Below are positions 1 to 6,872 of a stretch of DNA of 57,836 nt, piece by piece. The DNA is from Streptococcus sp. A12 (lineage in GTDB: Bacteria > Bacillota > Bacilli > Lactobacillales > Streptococcaceae): NCBI RefSeq assembly GCF_905372335.1, contig NZ_CAJPOU010000003.1:1-57836 (forward strand). Direction: 5' to 3'. Positions within the stretch are counted from its first letter, which is position 1. Each line of letters opens with the position of its first letter. The notes under the pieces are model-generated. The model was given only the letters and a program-made list of their open reading frames with translations, searched no databases and was not told where the DNA came from. The position numbers and the translations under genes were made by a program.

Positions 1-50
1 CAAAATCCAGTGTCCGCAAGGACGTGCCGGTTCGACCCCGGCCGCCGGTA
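1..50 (+). tRNA. tRNA-Leu(CAA), 3' part, cut by window start
   Basis: The window opens at the anticodon CAA. The 3' side of the anticodon stem (TCCAG), a long class II variable arm with a GTCC-GCAA-GGAC hairpin, a T-arm (GCCGG-TTCGACC-CCGGC) and the acceptor 3' strand CGCCGGT plus discriminator A follow in order. Long variable arm and CAA anticodon indicate leucine. CCA is not encoded. The 5' half lies upstream of the window. This copy should be the functional gene, its 3' end supplied by the integrated element. Confidence 0.85.
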
Positions 51-60
51 TAGTATTAAA

Positions 61-92
61 GACAAGGTTTTCGGACCTTGTCTTTTTCTTTT
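61..92 (+). terminator. Terminator of tRNA-Leu
   Basis: GACAAGGT and ACCTTGTC form an 8-bp stem around TTTCGG, followed by a T-rich run. An identical copy lies at 8550-8581 in the right repeat. Confidence 0.85.
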
Positions 93-135
93 ATTTGTTG
101 AATTTGTAACGCTGAGTTACTTAAAATTACTAGTT

Positions 136-1269
136 TTATAACAAATCATCTAATTTATCCGCTAATTTTTGTTGCTTGCTTGGATACAAATGAGAGTATG
201 TATCTATTGTTGTAGTTATAGAAGCATGTCCTAATCTTTCTTTTACGACATGATAATCTTCTCCTTGGTTTATTAGTATGGAAGCATGTGAATGCCTGAA
301 GTCATGAATTCTTATTTTTTTTAAAGAACTATCTCTTTGTAATATTTTTTTATATTGTTTTTCGATTGAATCTTTAGTTATCGTAATCGGGCTATTTTGA
401 AATATCTGTAGATCATCTAGGTTGGTTGTAAATTCTTTTAATCTTTCATGCTGTGTTTGCCTCCATTCTTCTAGTGTCTCCACTAGTTTGGTGTTCATGA
501 TGATTCTTCGGGTTCCAGCTTTTGTCTTTGTACTACTAATGTGTTCTTCACCTTTTTTAACGTATATTGATTTACTTACATGGATTGTATTTGTAGAAAA
601 CTCTATGTCCTTCCACGTTAGAGCAAGAGCTTCTCCGAGTCTTAGACCAGTAAAAAATAGAACTGTGAATAGTAGTTTTATATTGTATTCATCGTTGCTA
701 AATAGTGTTAAGAAGTGCTTAAATTCTTTTACTGTCCAGAAATTTAATTTTACTTTTTCTATGGGTAATTTTTTCAGTAATCCTACGGGATGTTCCTTGT
801 AAAATCCCTTTCTTAATCCAACATCCAGAATTTTCTTTAGTAAAATTATAATTTTATTAATAGTGTTTGGACTTAGCTTCTTTTCTGAGTTTTGAGCATT
901 TTTATCTCTTAGATGTTCTCTGAATTGATAGATATCTTCATAAGTTAATTTAGCTACATCATCAACTTTTTCAAAATAGTTTTTTATATGCCTGTTATAG
1001 TTGTTTTCTTGTGTATCTATATAGCTTTGTTTTCTGTTGTTTATTCTATCCTCTTCTTTTAAGAGATCATAAAGGATATCAATTGATATTTTTGAGTTGA
1101 AACTTTTTTCTTTAAGTTCGACACTTCGTAAGTATTGTTCGGCCTCCAATGCTTCTTTTTTAGTTTTGAATCCTTTTCTTACAATTCTACGTTGTTTTAG
1201 AGATATTGGATTTATACCATTGGAAACATCAACAATCCAAGTTCCGTCTCTACTTTTACGTAAAGCCAT
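136..1269 (-). CDS. int: Tyrosine recombinase/integrase
   Basis: 377-aa phage-type integrase expected to catalyse site-specific integration and excision at the tRNA-Leu repeat. The N-terminal arm-binding part (about 1-60) includes a KTKKEALEAE segment typical of AP2-like integrase domains. A SAM-like core-binding domain (about 65-165) and the catalytic domain follow. Visible catalytic residues are R210 (TGLRLGEAL), H322 and R325 (HDFRHSHAS), H348 (LGHASI) and nucleophile Y358 (DTYSH). Length is normal for integrases of Gram-positive ICEs and prophages. It points at attL and ends 12 bp from the repeat, the standard arrangement. It lies 3 bp downstream of the DUF3173 gene, so the two are probably cotranscribed. 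A broken relative of its N-terminus lies near the right repeat. Confidence 0.95.
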   Translation of the reverse strand: MALRKSRDGTWIVDVSNGINPISLKQRRIVRKGFKTKKEALEAEQYLRSVELKEKSFNSKISIDILYDLLKEEDRINNRKQSYIDTQENNYNRHIKNYFEKVDDVAKLTYEDIYQFREHLRDKNAQNSEKKLSPNTINKIIILLKKILDVGLRKGFYKEHPVGLLKKLPIEKVKLNFWTVKEFKHFLTLFSNDEYNIKLLFTVLFFTGLRLGEALALTWKDIEFSTNTIHVSKSIYVKKGEEHISSTKTKAGTRRIIMNTKLVETLEEWRQTQHERLKEFTTNLDDLQIFQNSPITITKDSIEKQYKKILQRDSSLKKIRIHDFRHSHASILINQGEDYHVVKERLGHASITTTIDTYSHLYPSKQQKLADKLDDLL

Positions 1270-1272
1270 AAG

Positions 1273-1467
1273 CTACGCTTCTTTCTGGAGTTCAATTCCT
1301 AATAGTTCTTCTGCGACACTGGCTGGAATTGTACCAATCCTTTTGTTATCGTAGATGTTAAAACCACGATTCACTAATAGTAATTTGCCGGTATGGATAA
1401 TCTTTCTTGCAGTTCCTGGAGCAAATCCAAGTTCGATAAGATCATCTTTTGTTACAGTTTTAATCAT
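1273..1467 (-). CDS. DUF3173 family protein, excisionase-like position
   Basis: 64-aa protein matching the DUF3173 family (SGFAPGTARKII-like segment, here LGFAPGTARKIIHTGK at about 13-28), commonly found immediately upstream of integrases in streptococcal ICEs and related elements. The helical N-terminal part looks like a small winged-helix or AlpA-like DNA-binding fold, so an excisionase or recombination directionality role is plausible but inferred from position. A ribosome-binding site (AAGGAGAT on the minus strand) precedes the ATG. The integrase starts 3 bp downstream. Confidence 0.75.
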   Translation of the reverse strand: MIKTVTKDDLIELGFAPGTARKIIHTGKLLLVNRGFNIYDNKRIGTIPASVAEELLGIELQKEA

Positions 1468-1495
1468 GTGATCTCCTTTTCTAATTAGATTAAGT

Positions 1496-1517
1496 AAGGG
1501 GAGGATTAACTCCCCTT
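1496..1517. terminator. Hairpin between 128-aa gene and DUF3173 gene
   Basis: AAGGGGAG and CTCCCCTT form a perfect 8-bp stem with a 6-nt loop. There is no clear U-run on the leftward transcript, so it may be a weak terminator or a processing/stability hairpin separating the rep operon from the integration genes. Confidence 0.45.
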
Positions 1518-1526
1518 GTCTTATAC

Positions 1527-1913
1527 TTATTTTTGTTTTACATCTACTAAATGGATAGCATCCGCCTTGTAATACATTGTCGTGCTAATCATAGTAGCTT
1601 GTAAATTGTCAAATGTAACTGGTACTTCATCCATTGCTTGGATATAGTCATTATCAACCAAAGCATCTGGATTGTCTACTGAGACTTGGGTTGATTTCTT
1701 TTTGAATTGTCCATCCTTGATCGTTACATTGTATTTCCAACCAATGATTTTATCGGTATTAAAACGTCTTTCGCTACCATCTCGGTTTTTAATAATTTCT
1801 CCGTTTGCATCAGCTCGGACTTCCGTTTCAAATTTTGGAATGACTTCATCCAATTCAAATTTTGTTCCAATGTTATTAAAATTCCAGTCATTTTGTGAAA
1901 GCATTTTTGCCAT
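1527..1913 (-). CDS. Conserved mobile-element protein of unknown function
   Basis: 128-aa soluble acidic protein. I do not recognise a named domain. Proteins of this size and position (just downstream of the Rep_trans gene) are recurrent in streptococcal elements with MobT-like initiators. The mostly beta-rich sequence, with a charged middle (GSERRFNTDKIIGWKYN, about 47-63), has no signal peptide, membrane segment or obvious catalytic motif. The gene starts 2 bp after the rep stop codon and is certainly in the same leftward operon. A role as single-strand-binding or relaxosome accessory protein would fit, but that is a guess from context. Confidence 0.6.
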   Translation of the reverse strand: MAKMLSQNDWNFNNIGTKFELDEVIPKFETEVRADANGEIIKNRDGSERRFNTDKIIGWKYNVTIKDGQFKKKSTQVSVDNPDALVDNDYIQAMDEVPVTFDNLQATMISTTMYYKADAIHLVDVKQK

Positions 1914-1915
1914 AA

Positions 1916-3112
1916 TTAATTTCTCCTTTTGATATTTTCTTTGATTGTAGGGATTAAATCTTCTCTTTTAAAAAGAATTGCCCTTTCTATTAGTCCACTT
2001 GCTAAATCTGGTGGATATTCCATATTGTTGAGTGCGAGATAGTTAGTCTTCTCATACTCATGCAGTAAGTTATTGTCGTATAGAAATTTATACGCTTTTA
2101 GAATAGCTCCGGAACCTTTATAGGTAAACCATTCTAATTTTTGTTCTAGTTCTGTTTTTGGTTTTGAAATAATGATAGAGACAGGTTTTGAGTGACCTAA
2201 AAACTTTTCCCAAGATCTCAAAGGTTTTGAGAAGTGACTATCACTATAGAACTTCACTTTTTCTTTGAGGTATCCCTTGGTAAAGTTAAGAAGATCTATT
2301 TCTGAATGCAACCATTCTTGAATGAAGTAGTGAGCTTTTTCTTTCCTAAGTTCTAACTCAGTTCTTATCCAATTTTCTATATACCGCTTGCTGATACCGA
2401 GCTTCTCAGCTCGTTCTAAGCGTTTATCGTAAATTCTAAGTCTTTCATCATCATTGGGTTTTCTTAAATATAAGGTCTGGCCGATTGTTTCATCTCCGTA
2501 GGTATTGTAGTAGGTGCTTTTCCCATATAGAAAGCGTTTCTTCTGACAAATCTTTAGAAGCTGATTAGGAGTGAAATAGGGTATTTCATTAAAATCATCT
2601 ATTGCAATATCAATTCGTCTTACTGAAAATTGATTGTAATTGTAGTAGAGGTTGTTCAGAAACTGTCTTTCGGACAGACTATTTGGATCTAATACCATAT
2701 CTCTATAGAACTCGAGTGCCTGTCCTGACATGACAAGCATGTAGGACGACTCTTTCGCTCCATAGTAGATACGGATATTCCCATAATGAAGCTGGCTATC
2801 ATAGTTATAGTATTTAAGGCTCCCTTTATTCTCAATAAATAAGTCATAGTCAAGAAATAGAATGTCTTCGATTATTTCTCTTGGCGAAAATTCAGTCTTA
2901 TCAAACTGAATTTGAATCCAGTCAAATACAGAACGTAAATGTTCATTTTTTGCCATAGATTTTGATTCAACTTTTTGCCTAATTTTGCCACCCTTAAAAT
3001 CTCCAAAACCCTTGGGAATACTGAATTCTTTCGATGGTACACCTAACTTGCAGAGGGTGGTGTTACTACACACCCTATCGGTCAAAAATGGTCCGTCCGC
3101 ATCTACGCTCAT
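1916..3112 (-). CDS. Rep_trans family replication initiator / MobT-like relaxase
   Basis: 398-aa protein (346 aa if translation starts at Met53, position 2956). The central RRIDIAIDDF motif (165-174) and RLRIYDKRLERAEK segment (about 224-237) are typical of the Rep_trans (PF02486) family, which includes pT181-type rolling-circle initiators and the MobT relaxases of ICESt3 and Tn916-like elements. Such proteins nick one strand through a tyrosine; Y228 is a visible candidate. It would start rolling-circle replication or transfer from an origin just upstream. The first 52 residues overlap inverted repeats that look like origin DNA, so the shorter start is possible; neither start has a strong ribosome-binding site. 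The operon contains the 157-aa gene upstream and the 128-aa gene downstream. Confidence 0.8.
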   Translation of the reverse strand: MSVDADGPFLTDRVCSNTTLCKLGVPSKEFSIPKGFGDFKGGKIRQKVESKSMAKNEHLRSVFDWIQIQFDKTEFSPREIIEDILFLDYDLFIENKGSLKYYNYDSQLHYGNIRIYYGAKESSYMLVMSGQALEFYRDMVLDPNSLSERQFLNNLYYNYNQFSVRRIDIAIDDFNEIPYFTPNQLLKICQKKRFLYGKSTYYNTYGDETIGQTLYLRKPNDDERLRIYDKRLERAEKLGISKRYIENWIRTELELRKEKAHYFIQEWLHSEIDLLNFTKGYLKEKVKFYSDSHFSKPLRSWEKFLGHSKPVSIIISKPKTELEQKLEWFTYKGSGAILKAYKFLYDNNLLHEYEKTNYLALNNMEYPPDLASGLIERAILFKREDLIPTIKENIKRRN

Positions 3113-3144
3113 TTTCGGCTTTCTGCCTCATGGCTCAGCCGAAA
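3054..3144. other. Candidate origin (oriT/dso) with two inverted repeats
   Basis: AGGGTG (3054-3059) and CACCCT (3071-3076) form one inverted repeat with an 11-nt spacer. TTTCGGCT (3113-3120) and AGCCGAAA (3137-3144) form a second with a 16-nt spacer that itself contains GCC-TCAT-GGC. They lie around the start of the Rep_trans gene, where related rolling-circle elements often carry their nick site. The function is inferred; I see no exact match to a nick site I know. Confidence 0.4.
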
Positions 3145-3152
3145 ACTCGCTA

Positions 3153-3626
3153 TTAGCCGAACCTATTTTTTGACCTCTTGTTAACAAACCCTAGTAAGCC
3201 GGTTTGCATCGACTCTTCAATATCTTGGATTTTCTTTTTTAGGTTGGAATTCTCAATTTTTATCAGTCGCATTTCTCGCTTAAATTCCTGTTTTAAGGCG
3301 CTCAGTTCATAGTAGAGCTCATCTATTACTTGGTTTAGGGATTCATGCTCATTGTCTGCTAGACTCCCAAATACGGCTTGTATAGCCTCTTTTAGACCTA
3401 TTTCAAGTTTTAGTTTAGCTAACTTTTGAAATTGTCTAAGGTCTTCGTCTGTAAAATCATAGGCAACTGTATAACTTAATTGATGAGTTCTGGGATTTCT
3501 ACTGATAGGAACTTTAATTTTCTTAAATTCCTTGCCACTTATCTCTTTAATCAGTTGAATCCAATTTTTAAGAGTAGAGGTAGAGTTTAGGCCAGAAATT
3601 TGATTGACTAACTCTTTATTGGTCAT
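3153..3626 (-). CDS. HTH plus coiled-coil protein of the rep operon
   Basis: 157-aa protein. Residues 1-35 (NQISGLNSTSTLKNWIQLIKE) resemble the start of a MerR-like winged helix-turn-helix. Residues 85-145 are strongly heptad-like, with many E, K, L and I residues, and should form a coiled coil. This layout is seen in plasmid and mobile-element accessory DNA-binding proteins; I cannot name the family. The start has GGAGG 12 nt upstream on the minus strand. It is the first gene of the leftward replication operon and lies about 40 bp before the Rep_trans gene. A relaxosome, partition or copy-control role would fit; none is shown. Confidence 0.6.
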   Translation of the reverse strand: MTNKELVNQISGLNSTSTLKNWIQLIKEISGKEFKKIKVPISRNPRTHQLSYTVAYDFTDEDLRQFQKLAKLKLEIGLKEAIQAVFGSLADNEHESLNQVIDELYYELSALKQEFKREMRLIKIENSNLKKKIQDIEESMQTGLLGFVNKRSKNRFG

Positions 3627-3875
3627 CTTTTTGTGAAACCTCCGAAATTTTCTTGTGCAACTGAAGAGTTTTCTGTGGTATAATTGTTACATAATATGTT
3701 TTGATCTTGGAACGAACGGCACATTTGTTTCAAGATTTTTTATTTTGTCGAATCCTACCTCCTTTATTAAAATTTTTTAAATCGACTACTAGTTACATAC
3801 GCTTTTACCTCCTTTTATGCTATAATATTCTCAATGGAATATTTAATCTCAAAATAAATATTCCTTATGGAATAA
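3627..3875 (-). promoter_or_regulatory. Long leader of the leftward rep operon with two orphan ribosome-binding sites
   Basis: A leftward promoter (TTGACA at 3903-3908, TATAAA or TAAAAT near 3880-3887, minus strand) would give a roughly 250-nt leader before the 157-aa gene. The leader contains two full AAAGGAGGT sequences (3757-3765 and 3807-3815 on the plus strand as ACCTCCTTT). The upstream one is followed 8 nt later by ATG-TAA (3798-3793), a start-stop element; the downstream one has no evident gene. A rightward antisense transcript covers the lower part of the leader. Confidence 0.5.
3691..3746 (+). ncRNA. Predicted antisense RNA to the rep operon leader
   Basis: An extended -10 TGG-TATAAT (3676-3684), with TTGTGC at 3653-3658 as a loosely spaced -35, would start RNA near 3691. 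A hairpin with arms 3703-3713 and 3727-3737 (11 bp including two G-T pairs) and a T-run to 3746 would end it. The RNA would be about 50 nt and entirely complementary to the leader of the leftward Rep_trans operon. This is the arrangement of counter-transcribed copy-control RNAs in pT181-type plasmids. No protein fits in it. Confidence 0.5.
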
Positions 3876-3932
3876 TTCCATTTTATACCGTTTAGAATAT
3901 TTTGTCAAGTCAAAATATACCGAATCGAATAT
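3818..3932. promoter_or_regulatory. Divergent promoter and operator array of the XRE repressor
   Basis: Plus strand: extended -10 TGC-TATAAT (3818-3826) and a TTGTCA (3902-3907) upstream of GAATAT. Minus strand: TTGACA (3903-3908) with a -10 near 3882-3887. GGAAT half-sites are repeated: a perfect 10-bp inverted repeat (3836-3845 and 3855-3864), the palindrome GGAAT-A-ATTCC (3869-3879), and GAATATTT copies near 3894 and 3927. They overlap both promoters, as expected for repression by the product of the gene at 3946. Confidence 0.6.
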
Positions 3933-3945
3933 TTAAGAGGATACA

Positions 3946-4398
3946 ATGTTTAATAATGATTCTTTTGGAGATCGTCTTAAGGAACTGAGAAAGAGTAAGA
4001 AGTTAACTCAAGTACAAGTTTCTGATATGATTGGTGTACAACAAGGTACTTATTCTCGTTGGGAGAATGGAACTTTAGAGCCTAATTTAGAAGCCGTTGT
4101 CAAATTAGCGAAGTTGTTTGATACAACGACAGATTATTTATTAGGAAAAACAATTTACAGTACTCTAGATGTTATTCCTCATCCAATTACTAGAATTGAT
4201 ATGAAGAAGTTAAAAGAGTTTAATAAAACTGAACTAAATGATCTGAAATTTGCGATTGTTATGAATGGAATAAAAAATCATTTCACTGTATTTGACTATA
4301 TGGATGAGCTAGTCTCTGAATATAATTTAGATGAAGAAGAGCAAGAAATATTGCATACCCTTTTTAAAGAGGTTTATGATTATTTTAATGCCGATTGA
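3946..4398 (+). CDS. XRE-family transcriptional repressor of the element
   Basis: 150-aa regulator. Residues 7-65 form a classical Cro/CI helix-turn-helix (GDRLKELRKSKKLTQVQVSDMIGVQQGTYSRWENG, then LAKLFDTTTDYLLG). The C-terminal part (85-150) is helical and acidic, with no peptidase motif, so induction would not be by LexA-type self-cleavage. It is divergent from the replication operon and separated from it by GGAAT-type operators, so it probably represses that operon and itself. Relief might involve proteolysis or a partner, as with the ImmR/ImmA class, but no ImmA metalloprotease gene is next to it. Confidence 0.85.
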   Translation: MFNNDSFGDRLKELRKSKKLTQVQVSDMIGVQQGTYSRWENGTLEPNLEAVVKLAKLFDTTTDYLLGKTIYSTLDVIPHPITRIDMKKLKEFNKTELNDLKFAIVMNGIKNHFTVFDYMDELVSEYNLDEEEQEILHTLFKEVYDYFNAD

Positions 4399-4515
4399 AA
4401 GTGACTTTTAATATAATGAATTAATAATCTAAATGTAATGCTATTAATTTTATATTGCATATGCCTAAAAAAATAATAAGTTGGAAATTATAATTATTAG
4501 AATGGAATTAAAAAT

Positions 4516-4794
4516 ATGGCGTCAGAAAAAATTAAATCTAGTACGATAGAAGCTCAATCAGCCATCAGTGAGTTAATTGGACTCGATGTGTCTGAGAAAG
4601 CAAATAAACAGGTAAAGTTTAGTTACTCTTCTGGCATTGTAGGGATGGAAAATGGTAAAAAAGTGACAAATCAAATGCTTGAAGCAGTTGGAAATTTTAG
4701 CGAGGCTGTTTTGATTCAGGCTAATAAATTTCCTCAAATTGCGGAGAAAATAGAGAAAAGAGATGTTGAGCAGGCCCAACGGTGGAGGAGTTAA
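4516..4794 (+). CDS. Small type VII targeting partner (DUF3130/TIGR04197-like, Lap1 type)
   Basis: 92-aa all-helical protein of WXG100-like size. It resembles the SACOL2603/TIGR04197 (DUF3130) family of small proteins encoded just before LXG toxins. Known members (Lap1 type) bind the LXG domain and present the complex to the type VII secretion system. Here the gene starts a colinear set, partner 1, partner 2, LXG toxin, immunity, with short gaps or overlaps. There is no signal peptide, as expected. The ribosome-binding site is weak (GGAATT). The family call rests on size, helicity and order, with partial sequence resemblance (SSGIVGMENG at about 39-48). Confidence 0.75.
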   Translation: MASEKIKSSTIEAQSAISELIGLDVSEKANKQVKFSYSSGIVGMENGKKVTNQMLEAVGNFSEAVLIQANKFPQIAEKIEKRDVEQAQRWRS

Positions 4795-4802
4795 ACATAT
4801 TT

Positions 4803-5147
4803 ATGCGAGATATTAATGAAAAAGAGAGAGAAAGACTATTTCATCAAATAGTGAAAGTAGAGCAGGAAGAAGATGATCTACGTAGTATAAAAAAGCGACA
4901 TGAGCAATCTCTAGAAAATTTCGTTGGAGAGTTCCGAAGTATATCTAGAAATGCAGAGAATAGATTATCAGCAACTCCACAAAATAGGAAATTCATTGAA
5001 GAAACTAGAGAGTTAGAATTTAAAGTTGAAAAGTATGTGGATAATCAACTAAACGTCTTTACTCAGGAAATGGAAAAACAGTTTAAAAATTTAGATAAGC
5101 AAAGAGAAAAACTAATACAGGAAAGGAATGGATTGCCATGGGAGTAA
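4803..5147 (+). CDS. Second type VII targeting partner (DUF3958-like, Lap2 type)
   Basis: 114-aa, highly charged, continuous helical or coiled-coil protein (EKERERLFHQIVKVEQEEDD near the start, EKQFKNLDKQREKLIQE near the end). Size, composition and position between a DUF3130-like gene and an LXG toxin fit the DUF3958 (Lap2) family, which forms a ternary complex with the LXG domain. I chose the ATG at 4803 because GGAGGAG sits 12 nt upstream; an in-frame GTG at 4782 would add seven residues but overlap the upstream gene. The 3' end overlaps the toxin start by 10 nt, indicating translational coupling and probably balanced stoichiometry with the toxin. Confidence 0.75.
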   Translation: MRDINEKERERLFHQIVKVEQEEDDLRSIKKRHEQSLENFVGEFRSISRNAENRLSATPQNRKFIEETRELEFKVEKYVDNQLNVFTQEMEKQFKNLDKQREKLIQERNGLPWE

Positions 5148-6868
5148 AGTATAGTTCGTCAGAGTCAAGTTTATTGATTGAAGCGATGAACAGTAATATC
5201 GAGATTGCAAATGAGATAACAGATAGACTCTCTAGTGGTAGTGACCATTTAATCTCTGCGCTTGAGTCAGGTGAATTACAAGGAGCAGCATACACTGCAG
5301 GGAAAAATCTCTTTTCAGAGATAATTATTCCTTCGATTAAAAAACTTCAATCAGCTGTCGATGACATTCAAACAGAGTTATCATCATATAAAAATGCAGA
5401 TGCTGTCATTTCAGGTTTTGGAGAGTTAGATTTAGATGATTTGAAAATTCAGAAAGAAACAAGAGAAAATCAATTAGCAGAAGTAAAATCGCAGATAAGG
5501 GAAAACGAAAAACTTCGAAGTATAATAGGTGCTTTAGGAACTGGAAATTTGGGAAATCATTTTTCAAAAAATAATGCCTTGCATGAGTTGGAATACCAAT
5601 TACAGATGGGGATTGACGAACTGAAAGATAAAATTGAGAAGTTAGAATGGTTTGTGTTACAGGTTTCTCAATATTTCAGTGATAGTCTAGAGGTTCTTAG
5701 CTTAGCCATCCAAGGTGCCACACAACTAAGTAAGATTATTGTGGATAGCAATGGTAACTACTATGTAGATGGTGTAGATATGGCTTGGTTTGATAAAATG
5801 AAGGAACGGAAGATTGAGACGCATAAGTATTTATCATATAGCCAAAAGAATGAATTTGTACAACATTTAGAAGAACAGTATGGATTTGATAGAGAGACCA
5901 GTAAGCTGATCGCTGACATATCCACATCGATTGATAAAAAATTCCCTTATTTATCTCAGACGGAACGGGAGCAACTTTTTTTGGTAACACTAGGGAATTT
6001 TATATATTCAGAAGGATATGAGAATGGTAAATCAATGGAAGATAAGTTTAAAGGTTACATTAGCGATAACAGTTGGATGGATGTTGCTGGTACACCTTCT
6101 GATATAACTGGTTTACCCCTTGATGGAAAAATATTGTTAAAACATTTGGGATTAACTGATAAACAAATAACTAAGTTACGTTATAATATTCGATTACAAA
6201 GTCAAATTTCCTCAGGAATATATCCAAATTATGATGAAATAAAGTCTGATGATTTGGAATCGTATAAATTATCCTATGAAAAAGTTTATGGTGTTCAATT
6301 GACCGACGAGATGTTCAAGGAAAAATGGAGTGAAAAATATGCTTCCTTTTCTGGAAAAGGAGATTTTGCTCATTTCTCTATTACCACAGCATCTAACTTA
6401 AATAATAGACTCAGAGGAAGTGATTTAACAAAATTTGGACACGAGAATGTTAACGATTTTGCAGGTTGGTTAGGTGATGCGACGCTTACTGATAGTGATG
6501 ATATTAGCTTTGGGAATGACGACTATAAAGCAGACTTGGATGCGGTAAATATCACCCAAAAAATGAAAAGTGAAAAAATATCTTATATTGAGGCTTCAAA
6601 TGAGTACTACTCAGAAATGAAACGAGGCGAATACACTCGTGCAGAAAAATTTGTAGAGTATAAGCCAGTAGAAGAAATTAAACAGAAAATTTTTACAAAA
6701 TTACTACCATATGAAATGAAATATGAGGACGGACCAGGAATGCAATTGCGTTTTAAATTACCTAATGAAAAACAGGGTATGGACTATCTACAGAAAAATT
6801 ACCCAAGTACTTATAATTTCATTCGAAATGTTGAAACAGGGAATCAAGAGTTGACAGATATGAGGTGA
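5138..6868 (+). CDS. LXG-domain polymorphic toxin, TelC-like
   Basis: 576-aa type VII secretion effector. Residues 1-200 are a long helical LXG domain (MGVKYSSSES start, repeated heptads, conserved GELQGAAYTAGKNLF at 45-59) with no Sec signal. The toxin region (about 210-576) has G408-DFAH, FAGWLGDATLTDSDD (441-455) and DDYKADLDAVN (461-471), an aspartate-rich cluster that looks catalytic or metal-binding. Length and the following TipC-like gene match S. intermedius TelC, a calcium-dependent lipid II phosphatase acting outside the cytoplasm; that assignment is inferred, and I have not aligned the domains. Export would need the host's EssC-type machinery, which is not in this window. Upstream partners overlap or abut the gene. 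Confidence 0.8.
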   Translation: MGVKYSSSESSLLIEAMNSNIEIANEITDRLSSGSDHLISALESGELQGAAYTAGKNLFSEIIIPSIKKLQSAVDDIQTELSSYKNADAVISGFGELDLDDLKIQKETRENQLAEVKSQIRENEKLRSIIGALGTGNLGNHFSKNNALHELEYQLQMGIDELKDKIEKLEWFVLQVSQYFSDSLEVLSLAIQGATQLSKIIVDSNGNYYVDGVDMAWFDKMKERKIETHKYLSYSQKNEFVQHLEEQYGFDRETSKLIADISTSIDKKFPYLSQTEREQLFLVTLGNFIYSEGYENGKSMEDKFKGYISDNSWMDVAGTPSDITGLPLDGKILLKHLGLTDKQITKLRYNIRLQSQISSGIYPNYDEIKSDDLESYKLSYEKVYGVQLTDEMFKEKWSEKYASFSGKGDFAHFSITTASNLNNRLRGSDLTKFGHENVNDFAGWLGDATLTDSDDISFGNDDYKADLDAVNITQKMKSEKISYIEASNEYYSEMKRGEYTRAEKFVEYKPVEEIKQKIFTKLLPYEMKYEDGPGMQLRFKLPNEKQGMDYLQKNYPSTYNFIRNVETGNQELTDMR

Positions 6869-6872
6869 TTGG

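Larger units (their letters stand above)
1..124 (+). repeat. Left attachment repeat (attL)
   Basis: Matches 8490-8613 base for base except position 100 (G here, C at 8589). It covers the tRNA-Leu 3' half, the terminator hairpin and the inverted repeat GTAAC-GCTGA-GTTAC (106-120). That inverted repeat is a plausible core for strand exchange by the adjacent tyrosine recombinase, although exchange inside the tRNA anticodon or T-arm is also usual for such enzymes. Identity stops after TTAA at 124. Confidence 0.85.

Noticed and set aside
422..802. Hydrophobic open frame on the plus strand within the integrase gene
   Set aside because: It is antisense to a complete, well-conserved integrase and has no start signal.
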